The notes beneath the pieces are model-generated. The model was not told the origin of the DNA, ran no database searches, and saw nothing but the letters and a program-made list of their open reading frames with translations. A program made the translations under genes and the position numbers. Positions 21,759-32,316 of a stretch of DNA of 64,000 nucleotides are shown in pieces; positions within the stretch are counted from its first letter, which is position 1; the number at the start of each line of letters is the position of its first letter. The DNA comes from Fragilariopsis cylindrus CCMP1102 (taxonomy: Eukaryota > Bacillariophyta > Bacillariophyceae > Bacillariales > Bacillariaceae). The stretch spans positions 186,001 through 250,000 of the forward strand of contig FMBT01000327.1 in assembly GCA_900095095.1 (NCBI GenBank), in the 5' to 3' direction.

Positions 21759-23654
21759 GGAAGGAACAAGATGTATGTACAGCAAAAAGTGAAGTAAACG
21801 AAACTAATCCTTTCTCTCGAATGGATCTTGTGTTCTACTTTTGCTTTACATTGCCACAACTTCGTTTCTCAAGGAAGGTTTTGTTTTGTGAAATGGAACA
21901 GAACCCTCTATTCATCCTTTTATAGATAAGTCGACAATTACTTCTGCCCATGTATCTTTATTTATGTTCCTATTCCGGCAGCGAACTAACTATATTATTA
22001 ACAACTCAGCAACATCATCGTCATTAGTGAGTGGTGACTTCCTTGGTTTCTGGCTTGGTTTCTTCGAATTGATTGATCGACTTCCGTACATAAATAAAAA
22101 TATACATCAAAACATACATACACACTATTTTAAATATACATGTTAATTTTTTAGTTAGCAAAATTATTTTTCATTAGATTAGATCGTCTAATTCTGCTGT
22201 ATTTTGTTCTCATTAGTTTGCTAAATTACAATTGAAGAACATAGATTGGGTTTTCCATGCGGGCTCAACACAATCACCATCCTAGCTTCTTTTACAACCA
22301 AGAGATGAACTAGTAGTGAATAGCTCCTCAAGTTGCTAATAACTACAATGATAAACGACCAATAGTGTCTGTCTTTTATCTATATAATAGTGGTAATTAT
22401 TTCTAGTAAAGATACGACATAAACAAATAAGACTTTTGTATTGGATCTTTGAATTAGCGAAAATATCAAATCGATTCAATAGATTACATACAATGCAGCA
22501 ATCAATACATACAGCAATACCCTGTACAACCAGTAAATGTGTATTAAGTAGGTGGTAAATCATTATAGACAAATGATTTGAATTTTCAAGACGGTAGGAG
22601 AGAAAGAATTGCTCAAGATTGGGGCCCAAAGAAAGCAGGAAGGCATTTGAAGGTATAATATTAGGCCAATCATAACTCATCTGTTATCAGACAGACCATC
22701 TAAACCTTCTCTATATAGTAAGAACCCGAGACAACAAATGATCTGACAGAGTCTGATGTTAGAAGAATATAGTCCACCAACCATATATTGCATTTAGTAG
22801 GAGAAGACAATGATGCAGCTGATGCATGCTATCCCAAGATTGCCAATAGCATACAGTGCCCGGCCCTTGATATCAACACATATGTGAAAGCAAGTAATAC
22901 TGATGCATCTTGCTTGTCTGAGGAACACAACATCAACAAGGGAGGAACAAACATACACTAACTAGTACATAGTTAAAAATCACTGAAGGTAGGTATTGAT
23001 ATTATTCATGAGAAGAATTGAATACTTGTGCCAGAGAAGTTACATAGGAGAGTCAAGTATTGGACTGGTATAGTACCATGGACTTCTTTGTCATCCTACC
23101 TAACCTGGAAGAGTAAGGGTAGAAGCACTGGACTGATAATCCATACTGTAGATTACGCCTACCTGGAATGCATCCACAAACTAGTTATGCACTGTAGCAT
23201 TTTTTGAAATAATTAAATAGGGACTCGTACAGTACCATTAGACAATTTTATCGAAGTTCTCCTCCGAGTCTCCACAAAAATTCTACGGAAACACTACCAA
23301 AAATACTTACGAACGGAAAGGTGGTTTTCAGTCATCGTCATAATTTCCGAAAAAAACCTCAAAAAGGATGATGTGATTTAAATTTTATTTGATTTGCATA
23401 GTACCGTATTATTCAGCAATCGTGCACATCATAAACTGACACGGAAGCAACGCAAGATTAAGTAGGAAGATACAATTCATTAATAATCGCCCGAATTAAA
23501 GGAAAAAGAGAGCAAAACATATACTTTTCTACCGTTATCCACCACTACCAATTCGACAGTGTATCTCCTTTCTTTCACCACTCAAATCAACCACAAACGT
23601 TGAAGCCAACAAATAAATAAATAAATACACAACCATAATAACGATATACGATAA
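21759..23654. other. Large intergenic interval
   Basis: About 1.9 kb without a convincing gene. Sequence at 22690-23000 is less AT-rich than the rest and could be decayed repeat DNA, but no open frame, terminal repeat or primer-binding site supports this. Confidence 0.5.
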
Positions 23655-25289
23655 ATGATGACAACCAGAACTAGAACGAGAACAATAAGAACACGAATAC
23701 GAATCGATGGCAAAAAACCGCCGAGGAGACTATTGCTTTTGTCGTCTGCGGAAATGATAGCGCTTCCCATTCTCCTATGGTTCGTGTGCGCTGCTTCTTC
23801 CGTTACGAAGACTGTAGTCGTCGATGCTTTAGATTCAAGTTTCGACAACAGTGCTACTACAGATAATCATCGTATGTTGCGCAGACATTTGAACGACAAC
23901 GATGTGCTCACTCGTCCTACCGGCAAACAACGTCTTCTTCAAGCATTCACAAATGAAACCACGGATTACGAAGATGGACCGGCTGTTAACCAAGACCGAG
24001 AAGTCGATTTCGAATATTGTTTTGGGGCGTTGCAACGAGCCGATTCCAACTATGACGGGCGTATTGAAACATCCGACTATCTACGGTTCGTACAGGACTT
24101 TGGACAAAACACTGAATGTTTAGGCGATTTATTGTCATTAAAGGTAAGGCCTATTGAACTTACAGCATGTTGGAACCAATTAACTTGCCAATGTCGATCA
24201 AGGGGAGGCGCTCCAGATTGTTGTTCGGAAGAAAATGCCCATCTGTCATTAAGTGGAATTAACGCCGTCGATTCAGCACAGTCCATAGAACAAGAACAGC
24301 AATTTTTAAACCAGGTATGTTTAAGATCTGATCAATGTGTCATCTCCTACTGTGGTTACCCCCCACCACCCTTGCCACCCGTAATTCCCGTAATACCGAT
24401 TCCTCCACCTCCGGTAATCGTTCCAAAAGAAACTCCAGATCCCGAACCAAATTATTTGTGGCTACTATTGCTTCTACTGCTACTGTGTTGTTGCCATCGT
24501 CGATGGTTTTTGGTTCCCGCCGGTAAAGCGGATGAAGACAGTGACGACGAAGAAGACCCCGAACAAGCTCCTCCAGGACCCGGCGATCCTACGGTTATGC
24601 GGAGCCTTCCCGTGGACAATGACGACGAAATAGCGTTACCAACAGTTGTCGAAAATGGTGTAGACGATTTCGAAGGTGACTATAACGATCCCGATGCCAA
24701 TCGGATGGCTATGAAGTCGATGGCCGCAAGCGAACTCGGGGTAGGAGGTGGTGTGAGGTACTACAGGGTAGTAAAAGAACCGGAATACGAAGAACCTCCT
24801 CCACCACCCGAACCTAAGGTTATTGATCAGTACGACAAAGGATTACCTCCCGGTGACAGTATGAAACTTAACCATGTCGAAAAACCTCCACCACCTCCTG
24901 AGGAAGAGGATCCATACGCATTGGAGCATTTCGTACCCGATGGGGGCGTGGTTGAATACGAACGAAGTGGTGAATGGAATTACGAAGCTGATGGTGGCTA
25001 CACCCCAGAAGAACGAGCTGCAAAAGAAGGTTCGGAATGGAACCGTCCCGGATTCGAACGTGCCGCTGTGGCCGCCGTGGTGGCTACGGATGATCGTCGC
25101 GATCGGAACCTGGATCAATACGGCGGGGGTGCTGTATTCGACCATTTGGATGAAACTGATGAACCCGTCAAAAAGAGTGCCGGGGGTAATCCACTGGAGT
25201 GGGTTTTTTCAAAGACCCTCAACACCCTTGATGACAACGAAGACGATTTAAGGTCTGAACCTTCCACATCCAAAAGGTCATTGATGTGA
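23655..25289 (+). CDS. Type I membrane protein with EF-hand ectodomain and Pro-rich cytosolic tail
   Basis: 544 residues. An Arg/Thr-rich N terminus precedes a hydrophobic signal segment ('MIALPILLWFVCAASSV', about 34-50). The ectodomain (about 55-235) holds one EF-hand-like loop, 'DSNYDGRIETSD' at about 130-141. It has Asp/Asn at positions 1, 3 and 5 and Gly at 6, but Asp instead of Glu at 12. Several Cys follow, then a Pro-rich juxtamembrane stalk ('PPPPLPPVIPVIPIPPPP'). A Leu-rich TM segment (about 266-278) ends in Cys-Cys-Cys-His-Arg-Arg. The cytosolic tail of about 260 residues is acidic and Pro-rich with several 'PPPPP'-type sites, suited to SH3/WW/EVH1-type binding. A calcium-responsive surface protein is a reasonable inference; the ligand and function are unknown. 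Confidence 0.85.
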   Translation: MMTTRTRTRTIRTRIRIDGKKPPRRLLLLSSAEMIALPILLWFVCAASSVTKTVVVDALDSSFDNSATTDNHRMLRRHLNDNDVLTRPTGKQRLLQAFTNETTDYEDGPAVNQDREVDFEYCFGALQRADSNYDGRIETSDYLRFVQDFGQNTECLGDLLSLKVRPIELTACWNQLTCQCRSRGGAPDCCSEENAHLSLSGINAVDSAQSIEQEQQFLNQVCLRSDQCVISYCGYPPPPLPPVIPVIPIPPPPVIVPKETPDPEPNYLWLLLLLLLLCCCHRRWFLVPAGKADEDSDDEEDPEQAPPGPGDPTVMRSLPVDNDDEIALPTVVENGVDDFEGDYNDPDANRMAMKSMAASELGVGGGVRYYRVVKEPEYEEPPPPPEPKVIDQYDKGLPPGDSMKLNHVEKPPPPPEEEDPYALEHFVPDGGVVEYERSGEWNYEADGGYTPEERAAKEGSEWNRPGFERAAVAAVVATDDRRDRNLDQYGGGAVFDHLDETDEPVKKSAGGNPLEWVFSKTLNTLDDNEDDLRSEPSTSKRSLM

Positions 25290-26189
25290 TTCGTGTAGAT
25301 GTTACATCCGAGATGATAAGATGAGTGGAAGAAGAAATTGAAGGAGAAGAGAATGATTGACGACAAGCGAGTCAACAAAGGAGATGAACTATATAAAATT
25401 CCAATGTATGTGAATAAGAAATGAATGGTATTTATAAAATAGATTTTGTTCTGTCTGGCACAATTGCTTATCAGTTTCGTTTTAGAAAATTCCTCCCTGA
25501 TCATAATTCACTACACACATAAACCAATACAACGGTCTAGCTAGACCTACCTACAACCATGTGGATATAGGGTACATTGTTGTAGTATGAGTTGTACGCT
25601 TTCTTGACTCACTCCTTGAGTAAGAATACACTTAGGACATTTTTTTTCGTATTTTAGATTTGTTCAGTATGATCATATGTATTTTACAATCAAATTGTCC
25701 AAAGGCATCATGTACCTCATTACCTCAATTATTGGACCATTATTTGGCTGATAGCACTTGTTCCCTCATCTCTAATAGTTGATATATATTATATATTCAA
25801 TATTATACTAGCTAACAGTAGTACTGTACTGTGTATTGCCGGTATTATTCTCTTTAAGTCTCGATTGAACAATCCTGTTGGGGCATATCAAAAAATGACA
25901 TCATCAATCGTGGAATGCAAAACTTTTTTTTGAGATTTATTGCGTATCTGTGACTGAATGAAAAGCCAAGATCGAAAAATGATAATCAGAAAGATGATGA
26001 CCGACCGCGACGACAAGTTTTATTCAATACGAAATCACATCTCTCGATCCTTTCATAATACATGTATAGTATCTTTTTTCATGAAAGTCGAATACAATAC
26101 AATACAATACAATACAATACACTACAATACAATACAATACAATACAAAACAATACAATACAATACAATACAAATATATATTGATATAAG
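25290..26189. other. Intergenic ending in a pentanucleotide repeat
   Basis: 900 bp between the EF-hand membrane protein and the J-protein gene. It ends with the (AATAC)n array at 26091-26171. Nothing else supported. Confidence 0.6.
26091..26171. repeat. (AATAC)n microsatellite abutting the J-protein start
   Basis: About 16 units of aatac with two single-base deviations (ctac, aaac). It ends 18 bp before the start codon at 26190, so it must lie in the core promoter or 5' UTR. Confidence 0.95.
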
Positions 26190-26951
26190 ATGGACAAAGG
26201 CGACGACCCGTATCAGATATTAGGCTTCTACAAATCGGATGTTACAATTGATCCATCGTGTATTAGAAAGGCTTATAGAGAATTAGCTCAAATGCATCAT
26301 CCTGACAAAAACATTCATCGTAAAAATATCAGTAACAATAGCGATCATATATTTGCGAAGATCTCTCATGCGTACGAGATATTAAAAGATGAAGATACAC
26401 GAAAAAGTTATAGTCTATCTCAACTTCACAATGATCAGAAGGGATACGACCCGAACGGGCCTACATATTATGATAGTAGTAGTAGTAGTACTACTACTCC
26501 TACTGCTACCGGAGCTACGAAACAGAAGACGAATAAGAATAAGAAGTATAAAAATAAGATGATGAATCAACCACAGCCGATAACAAGAAGGACATATTAT
26601 GCTGCTGCACCCCAACAAAAGAAGAAGCAGCAACAGCAAGGACCGAAGACGTATGATAATAATTATGATAGTAATAATCATAATGGTAACAATAGTAATG
26701 ATGGTAGTTGTATTTGTAGGACGGCATCAGCCACCACGAATGATCCATCAACGGGAGAACCAAAAACCTTTTCCTACAAAAAAACATCAGATGGGATAAT
26801 AACAGTTAATGTTACATCACCAAAAACTGGAACAAAGTTTTCATCATTTTCGGTAGGACCAACAGACGACAACCAGAAAGTATATTGGTATATCCTTCTA
26901 GCAATATCAATAACAGTAGCAATAACAATAACAATACTAGATCAAGGATGA
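26190..26951 (+). CDS. J-domain (DnaJ/HSP40) protein, tail-anchored as drawn
   Basis: 253 residues as an unspliced frame. The J domain spans about 5-80: 'DDPYQILGF' at the start, helix II 'CIRKAYRELAQMHH', the essential His-Pro-Asp at 37-39, and 'FAKISHAYEILKDEDTRKSY'. It should stimulate an Hsp70 ATPase. The middle (about 95-190) is Thr/Lys/Asn/Gln-rich and low complexity. The C terminus is a hydrophobic segment ('YWYILLAISITVAITITIL'), which would make a tail-anchored protein. An overlapping frame (26885-27199) encodes a soluble, protein-like tail. An 80-bp intron from GTATAT at 26880 to AAG at 26959 would be in phase and would replace the anchor with that tail, ending at 27199. Which form is made is undecided. 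Confidence 0.85.
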   Translation: MDKGDDPYQILGFYKSDVTIDPSCIRKAYRELAQMHHPDKNIHRKNISNNSDHIFAKISHAYEILKDEDTRKSYSLSQLHNDQKGYDPNGPTYYDSSSSSTTTPTATGATKQKTNKNKKYKNKMMNQPQPITRRTYYAAAPQQKKKQQQQGPKTYDNNYDSNNHNGNNSNDGSCICRTASATTNDPSTGEPKTFSYKKTSDGIITVNVTSPKTGTKFSSFSVGPTDDNQKVYWYILLAISITVAITITILDQG

Positions 26952-26959
26952 AAACGAAG

Positions 26960-27199
26960 GTGATTATTCGAAATAATAATGATGCTGATGCTGATGCTGA
27001 TGCTGATGCTTATGGTATCGGTAGCGGTATCGGTAGTGGTGGTGGTGGTGGTGATAATGATAATAGTATTCAGAGTATGGCATCCATAGAAAAGATTGTT
27101 ATCAATCCTATTACGAAGCGTAAAGAAGTTACTGTGAAAACTACTATAACACATTTTAATGGATCATCCGAAATACGTACAGAACAACGACAATTGTAA
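26960..27199 (+). CDS. Possible alternative 3' exon of the J-domain gene
   Basis: About 79 codons, open from the AAG/G at 26959-26960. The start is (GATGCT)n, encoding Asp-Ala repeats, followed by Gly-rich sequence. It ends with 'KIVINPITKRKEVTVKTTIT', which has the alternating strand character of a J-protein C-terminal beta segment. Phase agrees with a donor at 26880 or 26853. Splicing is inferred; an unrelated small ORF is the alternative. Confidence 0.4.
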   Translation: MIIRNNNDADADADADAYGIGSGIGSGGGGGDNDNSIQSMASIEKIVINPITKRKEVTVKTTITHFNGSSEIRTEQRQL

Positions 27200-29076
27200 T
27201 AATGATAATGCATATGTATGGCACTTAAATCAAGTCAAGTGATAGTGATATAGTAATGTAATAGTATAGTAGTATAGTATTATAGTATTACAATATAGTA
27301 ATAAGAATGGTATAAGTACTATTATGAGTAGCGAGTTAAGCCTACCAAAATAAATAAAGAGTAACATCTCAAAATAAAAATCTACATAACTAACATATTA
27401 TTATCATCATCATCATCATCATTATCATCATCATCGTAAGTTATACTAGGAAAAATCTTCTTGTCAGCACAGCACCCCCTACAAAATACACGATGCGCCA
27501 GTTAGGAACGGTTGGTGGTAAATGGAAATGGAAGATTACTAGTAGCATAGTATATTCTATCTAAGACAGAGTATTTTAATATAATGCAGTTTACAGGCAC
27601 TTCTTCCCCCTATAATTTACCAAGGTATAACATTATATTCTTACCTGTACCTGTACCTGCGTTTTCATTTTCTTTTGGAAAGGTCCTCATACACATACAG
27701 GTTATGATGAGTGCATATTATATTATTAATATATTTATACTGATACAAGTATAATAATATATAATATAGTGTGCGATTTAAAATAAATAAATATTACGGC
27801 AGTTCAATTTGCATTTTTTAGAACAATTTTATTGTCTTTAACTGTAGTTGTTGTCGCGCGTAATGGTTCTTCTCTTTGTTCTTCTTGAGTTTTTGTTTCA
27901 GTATCCCTAATTAATATTCTCTTGACACGAAATTGAACTTGTACAATTCAAGTTCTTGCAGTTTGCTTTTCACGTAGATGAAATTGTGAAATTGCAACAA
28001 ATAAAATTAGTACGTGGCATTCCCGTATTAAAAATAATAATTAATACGCACAAATTGCAAATGCAAATCCAGGCGTGTGCACCCAAGCTGTCAACTACAA
28101 GTATGATTGTTTGGCATAAATCCATCACGCTAATCCTTTATATTGTGACTCCGCTGCCGCGACTTCTATTATCGTAGACATACTAGTACGGTTCCCGTTC
28201 ATCGAACTGACTAGACTGTGTCTACTTTGATTTCACTATCGAACTAGTTTCAATCATATTATACTATCTATTAGACAAACTTCTTATTCCCTATCATGAA
28301 GTTTAATGCTTGCTTGCTTCGCTACTGTATCAAGCAAGAGCACGATTCCAAAGGAAGAAAAATAACGACATCGGTTAAATCTAGAAACGGTTCTGTATAA
28401 TATTATTATTTTTTGGTTGGCGTGTCCACTTTTTTTTTCTCTTTAACTGATATACTAAGATCAACAGAAATAACAATTACATATAACATGTTTTAAATAT
28501 TGTTTGCTGCCACCAAAGAGCTTGGTGGAAAAATATGAAATGTAGAAAGAATAGGATGGTTGTACTGTATGCTGCTGTAGCCTACTGAATGAAATTGTAC
28601 TGTAATGAGCCTCTACTGGGGGTGTACTAGAGTTCAGTCTAGCTAGCTAGTTAGTTAGTTAGTTGGTTAGCCTAAATGTAGTAGTAGCAGCAGTTGTTGA
28701 TACTGTGTACATTGTACTTGTATAAAACTGTACTGTAATGAGCATCCACTGTTGTGGTATACTAAATTTCAGTCTAGCTAACTAGCTAGCCTAAATGTAG
28801 CAAAAATGATTAACTGAGATGATAACGTTATTAATTTTATGAACTGATTATTTTAAAGTAGATACAGTATAATGTTAATGTGCAGGATGCTGTATGAATG
28901 TATGAATGTTTGCATGTATGTTGCGCGGTTGTGTGTTCTTGTTGTTTCGTGTGAAGGTGATCTAGATAATTTATATGCTATGTCCCAGAGTATGCATATT
29001 CCCATTTACAGAAGAGATAGAGAGAAATGAGCTTTCTTTCATCTCTGCTCTCCTTGATGATTCTTTTACGGCAGTT
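27200..29076. other. Large intergenic interval with degenerate repeat
   Basis: About 1.9 kb: ATC/TCA triplet repeats near 27395-27435, AT-rich blocks near 27720-27790, and a two-copy repeat at 28599-28800. No gene supported. Confidence 0.55.
28599..28800. repeat. Two diverged direct copies of about 75-85 bp
   Basis: 'tgtactgtaatgagc' ... 'cagtctagct' ... 'agcctaaatgtag' occurs at about 28599-28681 and again at about 28729-28800, with indels in the gttagtta stretch. The roughly 50-bp spacer contains agtagcagc-type triplets. Confidence 0.7.
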
Positions 29077-29700
29077 CTATAGGTACTTGATCTGTTGTTT
29101 TGGAAGAAGTTTTACTGACAATGGCTTCAACGTGTAGTTGTTATCGTTGATGATATAAACGCCTGTAGTAGTTAGTGGTGCCGTTTTACTTTGAGTAGTA
29201 GTAATAATCTCTTGTACTGGAAATAATTGTGTTGGAAATCTAGGAGGTGCCATTAAAGGTCTTCCACACGGCACTGTTGGAGCAACAACTTCGCATTCAC
29301 CACAAGCAGCAGCAGAAGATACTGATACTGATACTGATGAGTTGGAGGACGAGGAGGAACAGAAAGAAGAAGATAATGAACGATTATAATCATCGGATGG
29401 GACTCGATCGATCATTATTTTTTTCGTTCCTTCGCCTTGAGATTTTGATTCCGATGTCGATGATACCTCGTCTTTCAATGCTGATGCTTCTTCCATAACA
29501 CGAATCAAGAGATTCAAAGATGCACCAGCAATTTTTCGTTGACGCTTACTGCTGCTACTGCTGCTACTGTTGTTTCTACTAGCAGTATCATGCTCTTCGA
29601 CTTCAATCAAGATGGGACGAGGAGTCTTCATGATCTCTTCAATGCCACCGGAAGAAGTAGTATCGTCACGTGTATTAGTTTCTTGGTAGGAGCGTTTCAT
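29077..29700 (-). CDS. Ser-rich low-complexity protein, unknown
   Basis: 207 residues from the ATG at 29700. The frame stays open further upstream only because a TGATG/TAATG microsatellite encodes His-Ile-Thr-Ser repeats, so I exclude that part. A short basic patch 'SKRQRKIAGASLNLLIRVME' (about 55-75) is followed by a predicted helix and could act as a nuclear localisation signal. Long Ser runs and 'VSVSVSS' occupy the middle. The C-terminal 60 residues are more protein-like ('RPLMAPPRFPTQLFPVQEI', 'YTLKPLSVKLLPKQQIKYL'). There is no signal peptide, TM segment or known domain. Coding is moderately likely because the C-terminal part is not low complexity. Confidence 0.6.
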   Translation of the reverse strand: MKRSYQETNTRDDTTSSGGIEEIMKTPRPILIEVEEHDTASRNNSSSSSSSKRQRKIAGASLNLLIRVMEEASALKDEVSSTSESKSQGEGTKKIMIDRVPSDDYNRSLSSSFCSSSSSNSSVSVSVSSAAACGECEVVAPTVPCGRPLMAPPRFPTQLFPVQEIITTTQSKTAPLTTTGVYIINDNNYTLKPLSVKLLPKQQIKYL

Positions 29701-29785
29701 GGTGGCTGCTGCTTGTTTGATTTGATGTGATGTAATGTAATGTAATGTAATGTGATTTGATGTGATGTGATGTGATGTGATGTGC
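29701..29785. repeat. TGATG/TAATG microsatellite at a 5' end
   Basis: Runs of tgatg and taatg pentamers from about 29724 to 29782, directly upstream of the start codon at 29700 on the minus strand. It parallels the AATAC repeat at the J-protein start. Confidence 0.85.
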
Positions 29786-30899
29786 TTGTGTGATGAATTG
29801 TGTTTCTGACTGTAGTTAGTGAGAAGAGTTATGTAGGAGATAATGCTTCGCTTTTGTAATTTCGAGATATTAATTTTATGTGGAATGTTGAAAGGCAAAA
29901 AGAAAATGAAAAAGCACATACAGTACGGTAATGAATGAGAATGATTCAATCAGATGATGATAGAATTGAGAGTTCTTGAAGCAGATCTCACAATTGCTGA
30001 TACTCCTCGTGTTCAGTATCATTTGATCATCTGCCCTGCATGGGTGATCAGTGGAGGCGTGTGCGCGATCGTGCGTTTAGCCGTAAAAAGTATTCGGAGG
30101 AATAGCGCGAACGAACCTTATTATTATCATTGCTACTTTTAAATTGTGGGCAGTTTGAAGTTCTTCGTGTCATGGAACGGAACGGAACAGTTCTTCTTTT
30201 CTTTTATCATTCAATCAGAAGGATGAGAACACTAAAAGTAAAAACAAAAGAGGATCCGATAAACAAATACCAAAATTAAAATTAAACTTTATTTAAATAA
30301 AACGGTAATTTTCGAGGATAGAGAAGAAATAATAGAAATGGAACTTTAGTTTATAGTTTCTTAAAGACGAGTAGCGGTTCGGGGAAGTTGACGCGAATAT
30401 GTGCATTCTACAAATAATAACTTCTTCTTGTTCTTTGAAAGCAATCGTGATGTTCTTCTTTCGAAGATGAGTCACCCAAGTGGGATTCGCGCAAAAGTAC
30501 CAAGTTCCAGAGGAGAATAATACCGAAGTACCACCACGATTCAAGCAAAATCATATACTGTAGTACCAGCTACTGCAGTACAATGGGTGTATTTAAAATT
30601 AACACTTAGAAAGCACTAGTAAGAGAACTGTGAATCAAAATGCTAAATTACATGTGGTTTTAGTGAAGATAGCTAAGCTCCCTATCTAGCAAAAAATACA
30701 AAATAACCCAGTACAGTTGCCGTAGTACTATTATGCTTCACACAGTACTCCTCAAAAGATCTTTCACCAGAATGGAAGTACTACTAGCTATGTTAGATAG
30801 TATGCCGTATTTGAGAATGCATCCTAGTGAAGCAAACCAAAAAAAATGTGATGAATCACACAAAATATGATCTCTTTATTACTATAGTTGAAATTAATC

Positions 30900-31140
30900 A
30901 AGGTACATGCTATTATATTCTTGCGCTGACATAGGTTTGGTATCATACCAAGGGAATACACTAGATGATATACAGTGCTTGTTTATGTATCCTAACCAAA
31001 AACATGCATTGTCACACACGTATCTAAATAAATATTCTTTTGTGTTTTGTGCAGACATGTGTTTGGTAACATATGAGGAACAAACACTAGATAATATGCA
31101 GTGCCTGCATATACAACCTAACAAAACCCTTCAAAATATA
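30900..31140. repeat. Two diverged copies of about 110 bp
   Basis: Blocks starting 'gcgctgacataggtttggta' (about 30925) and 'gtgcagacatgtgtttggta' (about 31049) share 'acactagat(g/a)atat(a/g)cagtgc' and 'cctaac(c)aaaa'. Both strands are open across the pair (83 and 76 codons). The plus frame reads '(C)AD..LV(S/T)Y....TLD(D/N)(I/M)QCL' twice, so a fragment of a repetitive coding element is possible. Confidence 0.6.
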
Positions 31141-31647
31141 ACATCATGCACAGGTTAACCAACCTGTGGTGCAACTATAGATAGGGTAATCAATAATAGA
31201 TAGCTCTAATTTAGAGAGTGTGGGGAGGCAAGGGTGCATCTAGTATCTGTATTTTAAACAAGATTCATTGAGGAGAAAAGAACTTGTTAGTGAAAAGAAA
31301 CAGATCAAGTTTTTTGAAGTGTTTACAGGTATGCTCAGTCACATGACCAGTATACAATGAAGCATACCTGACTGCCAAATAATGTGTGCCATGCAAATGA
31401 TCCTTGTCATCTTTGTCGGTCTAACTACTACAGAATATGCTACATGTCTAACTAGGAGGTACACTATTGGTTGCAATAATTGAATTAGGAAATATGGATA
31501 ACCAAGAAAAGCACTGTGCAACAGACTTAAGTTACAGAATGCCACAAGATCTGCTGGGAAATCCACACAATATAAGGAAGAGAAGGCATAGCTACTTCGA
31601 AATTACTTAGTACTATAGTAATGATAGGACATTATAAATCTTACTTA

Positions 31648-32006
31648 TTCACCACGATTGAGCACTGCTATGTCTTGATAAGCCCAAGGAACAGCTCGAT
31701 AAATCTCAAATTTAGGCCACGATTGAGTAGTATGGACTTCGGACGACATGACTTGATCACAAATAGAACACTGAAATAGAAGTGTAACACTAAGTGAGAA
31801 GTGTTCACCACGATTGAGCACTGCTATGTCTTGATAAGCTCAAGGAAGGTCGATAAATCTCAAATTTAGGCCACGATTGAGTAGTATCTTGGCACAATGA
31901 AAAACACTACTTAGTCAACAGGACTTCGGACGACATGACTTGCGATATATGAAAGAGAACACAAAATAGAACACTGAAATAAGAGTGTATCACTAAGTGA
32001 GAAGTG
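31648..32006. repeat. Imperfect tandem duplication (156 bp and about 203 bp)
   Basis: Copy 1 is 31648-31803 and copy 2 is 31804-32006, both beginning 'ttcaccacgattgagcactg' and ending 'actaagtgagaagtg'. Copy 2 carries two insertions: about 36 bp after 'gagtagtat' and about 20 bp after 'catgacttg'. The copies are otherwise nearly identical. Confidence 0.85.
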
Positions 32007-32316
32007 TTAATGTAGTATCACACATAATGAAGAACAATTGCACTACGGAAAAGAACACAATTGTGTAAAGAGGAAATAACATAATGCAGAAGAACCAAAG
32101 GTAATTTATGCTCTTACAATTTAAGAATAATGTATATGAAAAGGTAAAATAAAGAAAACAAAGTTAAAGAAAACACAGGTACTCGTAACGGATCATTCCA
32201 ACATCGTACAACCACAGAAGATTTTATTATTCTTTTCTGCATTTTTTTGTAAAGTAAACGATCACTGTTCTCGAACTCGAAATTATTTATAGTCTACTAC
32301 TATAATATCGACCATC

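Larger units (their letters stand above)
29786..32316. other. Large gene-poor interval with two repeat pairs
   Basis: About 2.5 kb. It holds a repeat pair at 30900-31140 and an imperfect tandem duplication at 31648-32006. Small frames on both strands across these are internally repetitive and have no recognisable domain. Confidence 0.55.

Noticed and set aside
22690-23000. Possible LTR-retrotransposon remnant starting tgttagaag
   Set aside because: No paired LTR, primer-binding site, polypurine tract or reverse-transcriptase-like frame is visible.
29701-29949. N-terminal extension of the 29077 gene with His-Ile-Thr-Ser repeats
   Set aside because: It is the translation of a TGATG/TAATG microsatellite; the ATG at 29700 is a better start.
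31339-31566. Minus frame resembling a retroelement fragment
   Set aside because: I could not match any copia or gypsy motif; composition fits chance.
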